This document shows positions 19,795 to 31,300 of a stretch of 40,129 nucleotides of DNA, piece after piece. Made by a program: the position numbers and the translations under genes. The stretch's first letter is position 1. The number at the start of each line of letters is the position of its first letter. This DNA comes from Bacteroidetes bacterium CG18_big_fil_WC_8_21_14_2_50_41_14. Its GTDB lineage: Bacteria > Bacteroidota > Bacteroidia > Bacteroidales > F082. The notes under the pieces are model-generated. The model worked only from the letters and a program-made list of their open reading frames with translations, was not told where the DNA came from and ran no database searches. The DNA is taken from contig PCUL01000339.1 in the NCBI GenBank assembly GCA_002771745.1, positions 2,830-42,958 on the forward strand. The letters are read 5' to 3'.

Positions 19795-20877
19795 TTACTT
19801 TGGGGCTTTTTTAAGCAGGTACAACCCTATAAAAAGAAAAATAATATTGGGAATCCAAGAGGCAACGGCTGGCGAAAGATTACCAAATGCAGAAAATACG
19901 GTACTCACTTGCATGAGCAGTATATAAGAAAAAGTCAGGCCAATCCCCGCTCCCAGGTGCATTCCAATACCACCCCTCACCTTCCGGCTCGACAGCGCTA
20001 CTCCAATGATCGTTAAAATAATGATGGCAACCGGCCCGGCCAGGCGTTTGTGTTTTTCAATTTCAAAAGTTTTATAGCCAATCGATCCCTTTTCTTTTTC
20101 CGCAGATATAAATGCATTTAACTCATACAGGTTCATTTCTTCATAAACCTCTTTCACCTTATATAAATCGCTTGACTTCAACGCCAGTATGGTATCCAAT
20201 AATTCGCCCTTTTTCAAATGCTGGTTGCCAAGGCTGTCAATGGTTCTAACAAAATAATCCTTGAGTGTCCATTTTCCGCTGAGGGTGTCCAGGATGATTT
20301 TATCAGCCATCAGCTTATAAACCAGTTGTTGCCCTTCAAACCTTTCGATGGAGAATTTATACCCTGTCAACAAGCTGCGGTTATAGGTTTCAACAAAGGC
20401 AAACGTGTTCGGTTCGATTTGTAAATGCAGGTTTCGGCTCTGGTCGCGTACCAGGCTTTCCATATAGGTATTTTTAAATATCCTCCTGGTTTGGTTGGTT
20501 TTGGGAATGAGAAAGTTACCGAGGTAAAATGAAAAAACCGCCAGGATGACCGAGGACAATAAATAAGGGTATAACAACCGCCGGAAACTAACACCACTGC
20601 TCAGAATGGCAATGATCTCGGTATCGCCTGCCATTTTCGAGGTGAAAAAAATAACCGATATAAAGGTGAACAGGTAGATAAAAAGGTTGATGAAGTAGGG
20701 AATGAAATTAATGTAATAATTGATAATAATGGCTTGCAAGGGAGCCTCGTTTTTGATAAAGCTGTCGATATTTTCGCTTATGTCAAAGATAATAACGATG
20801 AGTATCAACAAGGTGATGGCATAGAAGAAAGTCCCCATGAACTTTTTGATGATATACCTGTCGATAATTTTCAGCAT
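19795..20877 (-). CDS. LptF/LptG family permease (YjgP/YjgQ)
   Basis: MLKIIDRYIIKKFMGTFFYAITLLILIVIIFDISENIDSFI... and C-terminal RKVRGGIGMHLGAGIGLTFSYILLMQVS. Confidence 0.9.
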   Translation of the reverse strand: MLKIIDRYIIKKFMGTFFYAITLLILIVIIFDISENIDSFIKNEAPLQAIIINYYINFIPYFINLFIYLFTFISVIFFTSKMAGDTEIIAILSSGVSFRRLLYPYLLSSVILAVFSFYLGNFLIPKTNQTRRIFKNTYMESLVRDQSRNLHLQIEPNTFAFVETYNRSLLTGYKFSIERFEGQQLVYKLMADKIILDTLSGKWTLKDYFVRTIDSLGNQHLKKGELLDTILALKSSDLYKVKEVYEEMNLYELNAFISAEKEKGSIGYKTFEIEKHKRLAGPVAIIILTIIGVALSSRKVRGGIGMHLGAGIGLTFSYILLMQVSTVFSAFGNLSPAVASWIPNIIFLFIGLYLLKKAPK

Positions 20878-20895
20878 GTTTTAACCTCCATTCAA

Positions 20896-22026
20896 TTAAA
20901 GACGATTCGTCACCTGTGTAACCATCTTGTTTTTCCAGGTAACAAAATCACCGGCTATGATGTGCTCACGGGCCTGGCGAACCAGCCAGAGATAAAAAGC
21001 CAGGTTGTGCTGACTGGCAATCATGGCGCCAAGGATTTCCTTTGATATAATCAGATGTCGAAGATACGCTTTCGTATACTGGCTGTCGACCATCGAAACT
21101 CCATTGATGTCCAATGGGCTAAAATCGGCTTTCCACTTTTCATTTTTAATGTTGATAATTCCTTCGCTGGTAAAGAGCATCCCATTTCTTCCATTACGTG
21201 TTGGCATCACACAATCAAACATATCCACGCCAAGTGCAATACTTTCGAGGATATTTGCCGGGGTACCCACTCCCATCAGATAACGTGGTTTATCAAAAGG
21301 AAGTATTCGACACACCAAATCTGTCATCTCATACATTTCTTCCACCGGTTCTCCAACCGACAACCCGCCTATGGCATTTCCGTCGGCACCTTTAGAAGCG
21401 ATGTACTCAGCAGATTTCACACGTAGTTCCTTGTAAGTGCTCCCTTGAACGATAGGAAACAGACTCTGCTGGAATCCATATACCGGAGGTGTGTTGTTAA
21501 AACGCTCAATACAACGATCGAGCCAGTGGTGTGTAATTTGTAGCGATGAAGCCGCGTATTGATAGTCGCATGGAAAAGGGGTACATTCATCAAAAGCCAT
21601 CATGATATCGGCTCCAATGGTTCTTTCTATATCCATCACCCTTTCAGGCGTAAAGTTGTGCTTCGACCCATCGATATGCGACTGAAAAACCACCCCTTCT
21701 TTTGTCAGCTTTCGCCTTTCGGCAAGCGAATACACCTGATAACCGCCGCTATCGGTCAAAATAGGGCCATCCCACCCATTAAACTTGTGCAATCCACCCG
21801 CTTGTTGGAGAATATCGAGTCCCGGTCGCAAATACAAGTGGTAGGTATTTCCAAGTATGATTTCGGCCTTCACATCTTCCTTCACATCCTGAATGTGCAA
21901 CCCTTTCACCGAACCGGCCGTACCAACAGGCATAAAAATAGGGGTTCTGATTATACCATGGTCCGTTGTTATTTCGCCTGCCCTGGCTGCACTTTTTGGG
22001 TCTGTTGAGAAGATTTTAAACTGCAT
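20896..22026 (-). CDS. tgt: tRNA-guanine(34) transglycosylase
   Basis: GEITTDHGIIRTPIFMPVGTAGSVKGL, NTYHLYLRPG, LTDSGGYQVYSL, GADIMMAFDECTPFP, MGVGTPANILESIALGVDMFDCVMPTRNGRNG. Confidence 0.97.
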   Translation of the reverse strand: MQFKIFSTDPKSAARAGEITTDHGIIRTPIFMPVGTAGSVKGLHIQDVKEDVKAEIILGNTYHLYLRPGLDILQQAGGLHKFNGWDGPILTDSGGYQVYSLAERRKLTKEGVVFQSHIDGSKHNFTPERVMDIERTIGADIMMAFDECTPFPCDYQYAASSLQITHHWLDRCIERFNNTPPVYGFQQSLFPIVQGSTYKELRVKSAEYIASKGADGNAIGGLSVGEPVEEMYEMTDLVCRILPFDKPRYLMGVGTPANILESIALGVDMFDCVMPTRNGRNGMLFTSEGIINIKNEKWKADFSPLDINGVSMVDSQYTKAYLRHLIISKEILGAMIASQHNLAFYLWLVRQAREHIIAGDFVTWKNKMVTQVTNRL

Positions 22027-22094
22027 TCAAGAAAATTTTGCGCAAAGATAGGTGAATTCACCTAAGTTGAATAAATTTGGGACTTTATACGACT

Positions 22095-23237
22095 ATGTCA
22101 ATATTCTCTGAAATTTCGATCACATCTCTTGTTTTGCTTGGCTTGTTAGGACTTGCAACACTCATTCAATTAATCTATTACTGGGTAATCTTCGCGCGAC
22201 TTGCTTTTTATCGCGATCCGGGGGCAGCTCCTGCCGGTGGTAACAACCTTCCCGGTGTCTCCGTTGTGATGTCGGCCAGAAACGAATATCACCACCTGAT
22301 TAAAAATCTGCCGGAGTTACTTCAGCAAGATTATCCGGATTTTGAAGTAGTGGTTGTAAACCACACTTCCTCTGACGAAACGGCCTCACTTCTCAAGGAG
22401 TTGACCCCTTTTTATCCTCATCTTAAAGTAGTTAGTATTGAACAAGAACTTAATTTTTTTAAAGGAAAAAAATTTCCGTTGTCCATTGGAATCAAATCCG
22501 CGAAAAACGAATTGTTATTGCTCACCGACGCCGATTGTGTGCCGGCTTCTAAACAATGGATTAAAAAAATGGTGGAACATTACGACTCAAAAACAGACAT
22601 CGTATTGGGATATGGCCCTTATGAGCCGCGAAAAGGACTGCTTAATTTACTCATCCGGTACGACACCTTCGTGGTAGCCATGCAATATCTTTCGTATGCT
22701 TTAGCAGGGATACCCTATATGGGAGTTGGCAGAAACCTAAGCTATAGAAAGTCGATGTTTTTAAGGAACAAAGGATTTACTTCGCATTATAAAATCAGTT
22801 CCGGTGATGATGATTTGTTTATCAATCAAGTGGCCAATAAACGCAACACCCAAATCAACATTGACCCTGATAGTTTTGTTTATTCCGTTCCAAAAACCAC
22901 TTTTAACGCTTATTTCAGGCAAAAACGGCGCCACCTGACCACAGGGAAATATTACAAAGCAACCTTTAAGTGGTTGTTGGGGTTATTTAGTTTTACACAA
23001 TTGCTTTTTTGGGTTTTGTTTATTTTAATGTTAAGCCTTAAGATTCAACCCATCCTGGTGTTGTCTTTGTTTTTACTCAAGCTGATAACAACCATCATCG
23101 TACAAAAAAATACAGCCGACCGACTTGGTGAGCATCATTTATTATTATTTTCGCTGGCAATTGAACCAATTTATGTGTTTCTAATCCCGTTGATTACATT
23201 TATCAGTTCAATAAACCAGCCAAAAGCATGGAAGTAA
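22095..23237 (+). CDS. Family 2 glycosyltransferase, membrane-associated
   Basis: GVSVVMSARNEYHHLIKNLPELLQQDYPDFEVVVVNHTSSDET, LTDADC, QKRRHLTTGKYY; C-terminal TM segments; likely start MSIFSEIS at 22095. Confidence 0.9.
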   Translation: MSIFSEISITSLVLLGLLGLATLIQLIYYWVIFARLAFYRDPGAAPAGGNNLPGVSVVMSARNEYHHLIKNLPELLQQDYPDFEVVVVNHTSSDETASLLKELTPFYPHLKVVSIEQELNFFKGKKFPLSIGIKSAKNELLLLTDADCVPASKQWIKKMVEHYDSKTDIVLGYGPYEPRKGLLNLLIRYDTFVVAMQYLSYALAGIPYMGVGRNLSYRKSMFLRNKGFTSHYKISSGDDDLFINQVANKRNTQINIDPDSFVYSVPKTTFNAYFRQKRRHLTTGKYYKATFKWLLGLFSFTQLLFWVLFILMLSLKIQPILVLSLFLLKLITTIIVQKNTADRLGEHHLLLFSLAIEPIYVFLIPLITFISSINQPKAWK

Positions 23238-23827
23238 CTGTACAACTCACCGAAAAAGGTCAACGCGACTACCAACTGATCAGAAGGGCGCTTGAAAAAG
23301 ACGATCAATACGCCTATGCTGAATTGCTTCATCATTATCGCGACAGTTTGTATTTTATGATGCTAAAAATGACCAATGATCCAACCGATGCGGATGACCT
23401 CACCATGGAAGCATTTGGCAAAGCATTTAAAAATCTCTATCAATACACTTCTGAATATGCTTTCAGCACGTGGTTGTTTAAAATTGCCACCAACAACTGC
23501 ATTGATTTTATGCGCAAGAAGCGTAAAAAAGAAATGACCATTTCTGTTGGCCCTGAAACCGACACACTGCAAAACTCGGCACAGGACTACGGTCCTGATC
23601 CTGAAGAGCAATTCATTATCAACCAAAAAATTACGCTCATCCGTGAGGTGGTTCAGAAATTAAAGCCACACTACAAAAAACTCATTGAGTTGCGTTATTT
23701 CAAGGAATACTCCTACGAAGAAATTGTTGAAGAACTTGGTCTGCCGCTGGGAACGGTTAAAGCACAGTTGTTCAGGTCGCGTGAGTTTCTATTTAATGTG
23801 ATGAAGAACGCTCAGGAAAAGATTTAG
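23228..23827 (+). CDS. ECF-type RNA polymerase sigma factor
   Basis: DPTDADDLTMEAFGKAFKNLYQY..FSTWLFKIATNNCIDFMRKKRK (region 2) and ELRYFKEYSYEEIVEELGLPLGTVKAQLFRSREFL (region 4); overlaps the GT2 gene by 10 nt. Confidence 0.93.
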   Translation: MEVTVQLTEKGQRDYQLIRRALEKDDQYAYAELLHHYRDSLYFMMLKMTNDPTDADDLTMEAFGKAFKNLYQYTSEYAFSTWLFKIATNNCIDFMRKKRKKEMTISVGPETDTLQNSAQDYGPDPEEQFIINQKITLIREVVQKLKPHYKKLIELRYFKEYSYEEIVEELGLPLGTVKAQLFRSREFLFNVMKNAQEKI

Positions 23828-24153
23828 GAAGCGGGACAAGCGGGAAGCGGGAATTCAATAGCGAAAAGTACTGCTTTTATTTTGTGGAAAAAATTCAAGT
23901 AATAACACAATCACCTCGGTATTGCATTGCCTGTTCGGGCTAGGGCCAGGAGTGATTGAGTCATGTTCTTGTAAAAAAAAATAGATTTACCTTTACAACT
24001 TTAAAACACCTGCTGATGAAAAATCCGTGAATAACGTTTCCTTTGCTCTTGCCTGGTAGTTGCTACAGATGATAATTGGTGATGACATGATGCAGTGATT
24101 GAGGTAATGATGCCCTTACTTTAATCACCAAATAACCCCTTAGCTAATATAAC

Positions 24154-25227
24154 ATGATATCCAAATATCAAATAAGAAACGCGATCTTCGAGATACAAAA
24201 ACCTTACCCGGCGGACGACCTGATTGTGAGTTACCGGGATTTTTTGAAATACCGGGATGTGTTGCGGTTCTATCAGTACAATGAACGGGTGCTTGGGCAT
24301 TTGGTTGATTTGACTGTTGAATTGTGGGGTTCAAAGGAAAGAGTTAGTCAGGCTTCGCTGCTTCAGGTAACGAAAAGGTATATGGCGAAGGCACCAAATA
24401 AGCTTTTTTCGGAGGAGATGAAAGCGAAGGTGTTTTGGTTGTTTGGGCAGGTGGTGGTGGTGGAAGACCTGCCGTATAATAAGAGATCCATTGAGTTGTT
24501 GAAGTTTTCAGCCAATAACATGCTTACGGGGATGTTGTTGACAGATGAGCAGTTGCATTGGCTGGTGGATCATGTGGATAGCTCTTATCACATGCTGAAC
24601 CGGTTGCTGCGTTACCCGTTGTCGTCGGAAATCATCAGCAATTGGGTAAGGAAACATTTTGAGTTGGATGCATACCGGATACGTAGGGCGGAAATGATTG
24701 GCTGGCTTTTAGATGAGGATACAAAATTTGTGGTTGATATGGGGGTGCTGGAAAGGGATTTTATATTTCATTGCCGACAGGATGAAAAGCACATTAAGGC
24801 ATATGAACTGGATTATGAAGCATATAAGGCCGTGAAAAATGATCTTGCATCCATGTACACTAATCACGACCTGAGTGAAGGTTTAAGGCGAGGGTGGATC
24901 GAGAATCCTTTTGTGAATTTTGAAGAGGAAAAACCTGAGTTTAAGTCAGCCAGGTGGCACTATTATACTGGCAAAAGTTATGATTCCAGCCATGATTATG
25001 ATAGGCCTGATGTGCAAAAGGAAAAGGAATATTTTTATAACCACCAAGATTTGGTGTTGAAATCGACCATGGCCTGGGCTATCGCTTATTCAAGGCTTGC
25101 TTTAAATGAAAAGGCAGAATTGCTAAAAGCGTATTTTCATCCAACTATTGACTATACTTTTTTTAAGATAGGTAAAAGGCTGGGGAGCGTGGAGTTTTTG
25201 GAATGGATTGGGGGAAATGATGCTTAA
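24154..25227 (+). CDS. Hypothetical protein (357 aa), no recognised family
   Basis: Intact long ORF; no motif recognised. Confidence 0.7.
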   Translation: MISKYQIRNAIFEIQKPYPADDLIVSYRDFLKYRDVLRFYQYNERVLGHLVDLTVELWGSKERVSQASLLQVTKRYMAKAPNKLFSEEMKAKVFWLFGQVVVVEDLPYNKRSIELLKFSANNMLTGMLLTDEQLHWLVDHVDSSYHMLNRLLRYPLSSEIISNWVRKHFELDAYRIRRAEMIGWLLDEDTKFVVDMGVLERDFIFHCRQDEKHIKAYELDYEAYKAVKNDLASMYTNHDLSEGLRRGWIENPFVNFEEEKPEFKSARWHYYTGKSYDSSHDYDRPDVQKEKEYFYNHQDLVLKSTMAWAIAYSRLALNEKAELLKAYFHPTIDYTFFKIGKRLGSVEFLEWIGGNDA

Positions 25228-25291
25228 CTGGGTTTTGGATGAGCGGGAATGGCAGAGTATGTACAAATTGCCCTGATACTTTGCAATGCAT

Positions 25292-25323
25292 ACTCGTTCT
25301 CGTGCGCTCAACCGAGAACGAGT
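25292..25323. repeat. Perfect 11-bp inverted repeat, divergent reverse-oriented relative of repeat module A; possibly also a terminator
   Basis: ACTCGTTCTCG-tgcgctcaac-CGAGAACGAGT then TTTTTG. Its reverse complement carries ACTCGTT..TTGAGCGCA..AACGAGT as in module A. Confidence 0.6.
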
Positions 25324-25390
25324 TTTTGTGGCTCTCAAAGCCATACCGGTACTTTTTCAGGAGTTTATATGATTTTGATAATCAGTTGGT

Positions 25391-28300
25391 TTATTCATCA
25401 ACAGGAACGCCGAATCCAGCAAAGTCGACCAAGTAAATATAACCTTGTTCCTGAGCTGCTGGTGACCAACTTATGTGAAAATCAGAATAAAAGCCATTTG
25501 CGTCTGGTTTTCCAGCTTTTCTCCAATCTGTCCAATTGTCAAAATCTTTAGGTTTGGTTTGGTCAAATTTTAAGGTGTCTTCATAACTCCAGACGACGAC
25601 TTCATTAACTATCAATCTTTTAATTTGTACGTGGGTTATTAATTTCCCAGCATCTCTCGAAAGTTCACCTATAACTTTTGTTGATCCTTCTTTGAATAAC
25701 TCGTAAACAGTAAGAGGGTGTCCTCCATTTGGCACGACACGCCTTTGAATAAAAATAAGATCCCCACTTTTAATGTGCTCTGAAATGTATCCATTGACTC
25801 CATTATTAAAGTTGAAATTCTTGGCAGCCCAGCCAATATTTAATTTTTGAATGCCTGGTTCAACAGGTATTCCCAATCTAGCTTGGTATTGTTCCGGCAA
25901 TTCATATGGTTTAGAAGACTTCATAGCAAGTTCTCTCTCAAAATCTACTACCAGAAGACGATACTTTGCTCTTGAATAAGCAACGAAAGCAAGCCTTTTT
26001 TCTTCGTTTATTGTATCATTAATTTGTTCTTCAGTCAAATCTTCAAATTGATTGAATGCCAAATTTGAGTATGAGGGAGTTATTATTACACAGTCAAACT
26101 CCAGTCCTTTAACTTTGTGCATTGTTGTAAGAACGATTTCTGTTTCATGATTTTCGGAAGAAATATTTCCCAGGTGCTTTTCGTAAATCTTATATAGCTG
26201 GCCATCATCTTTATAGGTTAATTCGGTGATGAACTCTAAAAGGCTATTGAAAACCTGACCATCCTCTTGCTCATCCATATATTCTAAAACAATTGCATGG
26301 ATTACTTTGATGTAAAAGTGATTCCAATTGGGATTTTGGTTTATCAATTTGCTTATAAATTCTTGTAAGATTTGTTTGAAGTCTACAGGGATTTGTTGAC
26401 CAGTTTTAGATTTTAGGAATAGTATTACAGCGTGACATTCTCTAATACGAGTGAATTCGTATGGCAAGCTACCCTGAATACGAATTCGTACGTTTGGAAG
26501 GTGTAACCCTTTTACCTTTTGAAAACCTCTGTATACCTCATTGTTTGTTCGGAAGAGAATTGCTATTTGCTTATATGAAAGTAGACCAACTCTTTCTTCC
26601 ATTAATATAGATATTTGATCCCACCAATCGACCCCTTGTTCTGTTCTGTCAATTATTTGAGCATAATTAGTAGTGAAACCCTCTTCGGGTCTTTTTGTAG
26701 CTTGTGGAATTAAATGTTGGTGATTTGCAGGGAGTTTCAATAATTGACTGGCACAGTCCAATATGGCAGGGTATGAACGGTGGTTATTAACCAGGGTGAA
26801 TTCTTTTGGGTTAAATCTTTCATTAAAATCTTTATAGTAGTGGTAAGGATCCATTACTTTTCTAGAATATCCGTAAATACTCTGATTGGGGTCGCCAATA
26901 ATAAATAAATATGCCTTAGTTAATTCATTAAGTTTATAAAGTAAGTCCATTCTGGTTTCATCAATATCCTGAAATTCATCCACTAAGATATGTTTTAGCG
27001 GGGCTATTTGATTCATTATTATACCAGGGGTTTTCTTTAGAATTTCGAGAAGTGTTTTTTCCCATTGTTCAAAAGGAAGTCCTTCAATTTCGCTTTGAGC
27101 ATATTTTTTTGTTAATCCATGAAATGTATAAATTTTTATTCTTTTAGCCAGATTACCGTATCCTAAATCGTTGAATAGTTTACCAAGTCGTTCCTTTAAC
27201 TCTGAAACGACAGCTCTGTTATAGGCTAACACTAATATTTCTTCAGCGTTTATATTAAAATGATGGATTAGCCTGGCCACTCTTAGGGTTAAGGTGTGGG
27301 TTTTTCCGGAACCCGGACCAGCCATAACATTAATATTCTGGTTTGGTTCGGCAAAGTAAATTAGTCTTTGTTCATCATTTAGCCTCTCATTTTCTTGATA
27401 TTTAATCGCATCGCCTCTAAATTTAGTTAAAATGGGATCGTTTGGATCAAGTTTACTTTCGACCAGGTTAATCAGCTCTACTTTGTTTTTACTTGCAAAA
27501 AAGCCTTTAATAAAGGCGTCTTTTTCCTCAACCGAATCAATTTTGGATAGTACCTCAAGCGTGACTAATTTTAGCTCCCGTACTTCTTTCGCCTCTTCAA
27601 AGTTTTGGCAAATCTTATCATCAAAAGACTCTTTTTTTGTTTCATCAATTTTTTCAACAGAATTCAAATAAACTTCAATGCCAGTAGGAAGCAATCCCCC
27701 TGTTTTACAATATCCTAAAACGGATAGTATGAAAAGAAGGTCTGACAGATACTGTACATTTTCTTTAAAATTCAATTTAGAAATAATGTCAGGCCAATTG
27801 AAGGTCTTAATGTTTTGTTCGAAACCTTGTATTGCTACATAATCCAATAGCTTGAGGCAATCTGTTTCTAGTTGTGTGATTTTGTTTGACCATTCTTCTT
27901 TTTTGTGATAGCCATTAAATATTGATTGTCTTATCCTTATTTTTCGATTTCCATCAATAACCTTTTCCATTTTGGTTTCGTGCTTGGTTTTTCCAAGTAG
28001 GCGAATGATGGTAAAGGCATGTTTGAGGCGCTTTTTTGTGAGATCCTCACAATATTTTTCCTTATTTTTTAGGGCAGATTTTGTAGTCGGGTTCACATGC
28101 CATGGCAAGTCAATAAAATCAGTATATTCATTTAAACTTTCATTAAAGAGAAGATCCAAGGCATCACCATCAAATATCCTGGTTTCATTTTTAGGAACTG
28201 AATTCATGATTTCTCTTGCAAATGAGAATATTGTAATTAATGCAGGGTATTTATTGACCTTTGTTTTTAGTTTGGAGTAATGAACTAATTCATCTCTACG

Positions 28301-31300
28301 AAGATTAGTCGGCTCAATAACTACCTCTTGAATTAATTTTAAGATCCCAGCTCTATGATTTTTTAGTAAGGCAGTGAATAGATTTGCTAAACTAAGTCTA
28401 GATGAACTTCGCAACGAGGCAATGGAAAGCTGCACTACCTCATTTGACAATGCTTTATCTGGGAGCAAGGCAACTATTGCTCGGCAAACACTTTCGCAAT
28501 CTTTATCCGGACAGCTCTTTATACGTTCAGGTAAATTAATCAATGCGGCAGTCTCAAATTCTAAATGAGTGATGGTGAAGTATCCCAACCTAATTCTTTT
28601 TAATCGCTCTAACCAATGTAGCCCAATTCTAAATGTATTAACCAGATCATCGTTTACAGAATCTTTTTCGTTTGAATAAAGATTAAATGGCACAGCCACT
28701 GGCACTTCATTATCAGGTACTAAAGGTTTGAACTTTGCTATATATTTCTCTAATACCAACATTACATCTTTTATCTCATGCCAAGAAATACTGCTTTTAT
28801 GCAGAAGACTCTTTAAAGTAGCAAAATCTTTATTAGTAGTAAGGCAAATTGTTTGTATCGGATTTCCTTGGGAATTAAAACCTGCTGCCAAACGTTGTTC
28901 TTCATTTCGGCCAGCCCTACCAACTTCTTGCAGGAAATCTTCAAAAGTACTTGGAGGTGAATAATGACTTAAATAGTGAATGTTAGGGATGTCCATTCCC
29001 ATGCCAAATGCTTTTGTTGCAAACAGCAATACTGTTTCACCTGACTTATATTTCTCGTATGTATCTTTTCGATCTTCGGCATCCATTCCTGCATGAAAAG
29101 CACCAACCTTATCAGCAAAACTACACTTGGGTCCAAATACTTTAATCAGGCTGTCCTTCATTAATAGTGAACATTCTTCAACTTTTTTTCTGCTTCTCAC
29201 AAAAACAATTACCCTACTTAGATCAGGATTAAACTTACTTGCTCTTAAATACTCGGCAATTTCAAGAAGTTTATCGTCTTCTACCACATTATGCTTGAAG
29301 TCAATTTTAATGTGGTCTCTGACAGGATTGTAATTTTTCTCCATACCAGTAACGGTTGAAATGCCTGGCATAAAAAGGCTTATATCTTCAAATACTTGCT
29401 CTGAAATTGTTGCAGAAAACAAGAGCTTACGCATTTGATAGACATCAGAGAAACCAGTGACCTTTCTGGCCGCATTTAAGTAATCGGGTCGAAACTCATG
29501 ACCCCATTGTGAAATACAGTGTGCTTCATCAAAAACGAAATACTCTAATCCATTGTCAGCATCCATCCTAGTGAGAAGACAGTTTTCAAAAGAACGAGAT
29601 CTAAACCTTTCGGGAGTTATGTATAGGAGAGCAATCTCACCACCAGCGATCCTGCGATAAATATTTTTAATTTCCACGAAGGATTTATCGCCGCTTAAAA
29701 ACTCAACATTGCTATAAAAGCCTTTATTCCATAGGGTGTCAACCTGATCCTCTATCAAAGCACGTAATGGACTAATAACAATTGAAAGTTTACAGGAAAA
29801 AGCTGACCTAAATAAAGCAGGTCCTTGAAACAACAAAGACTTACCTGCTCCGGTTGGTAGAGAAATGAGCAAATCTTTCTTTGAAGGTAAAATGTCGTTT
29901 AAGCATGGGTGCTGATAATCGTACCATGGATAAGGAGTCCCGCCGTCATCAGGAATTAAAAAGATTTGCCGAAGTATTTCTTTTGCTTCATCCACATCAA
30001 AATCGGTATTGGCGTTTATGTGTACCGAGGAAAAGAATTCATCAGCAATTTCTTTATCCCTATCATAATCAGCTTCCGTATGCCACATTTGAGCGTTCTT
30101 AGCATTGATATTCAAACTTTTCTCAATGCCGTAATAATCTGTAAGTCTTGTATCACACAGGAAGAGTTGCGAATCCTGATTGTTATCAAAAAGCATTTTA
30201 TAGTAATAATCAATAAGTGGTTTATGGACCTTTATAAGGGAGAACACATCATAATCCCTTTTGACAGAATTACTATCAGTTTGATAATCATCTTCCTTTT
30301 GCTCTTCACTTGTTTGTATATCCGACGAAGTCTTTCCCTTCAACATTTGCGACTTTTCTTGCAACAAAAAACTATCCCATATAAAATCCAATGGCCCGGC
30401 ATAATTGCTTGAAATTACTTTATCCAAGGACTTGAAAGAAGTTATTAATAACTTCTTAGATGACTTATGTGAATGCAGAAGCTCGACCTGTCGTGCTAAA
30501 GAAGCCTTTGAGTCAGGAATGAAATAACCTATCTTTCTAGCATAAGCTGACAGGTTTTCAGATTCCAACTCATCATTTACAATTAGAACTTTAGGAGTGT
30601 TTGTTTTGCTGATACCCTCAAATAATCTGAATTGATATGTCCAATAAATTTTTCTGTAAAGCGATTCCGGATTAACACGTTTTTGTTCAGCAATATAACC
30701 AGACTTTCGGGCATCTGGCCTCATGATGAAAGCATTTGGTTTAGTAAAAGATTCATCGATCCAATGAATATAAGAAATTTCTTTTGGAGCCAAGTCGTTT
30801 AAGATTGCTTCAAAGTTTAGATTGCACCATACTTTGAACTTACCCTTGCCGATTTTTTCTAACCATATATTTTGAACATTCTCAGGAAATTCAATGATGC
30901 CTAATTTTATACAATGACTTTGCTCAAGACTGATGAAACTTTTACCACCTGACATTTGCAGCCAAATAGGTTCATTTTTTAATCTATCGAAAATTAAAGC
31001 AAAATCAAGGTCCTGTCCTAATTGCAATCTGTTTGTTAGATTGTACAATTCGTTACCAATTACTATTACTTTTAAGTCTGAAATCAGATCTCTGTTCTGT
31101 TTAAGGATTTCAATGTCAGTAGGTTTAATACAGATGGGTTTGTTACCTACATTTCTGAGGTCCGCCCCAACATTGTCACAAATGAGCGTGGCCTGCTCAT
31201 GCGACAACTTCAGTTGAATTGCAACTGGTAAGTGTTGAAAATAGGGTGTCAATCCTTTTAGAATATAGTTGTCTACAAACCGGCAAAGGATAGTACTGAG

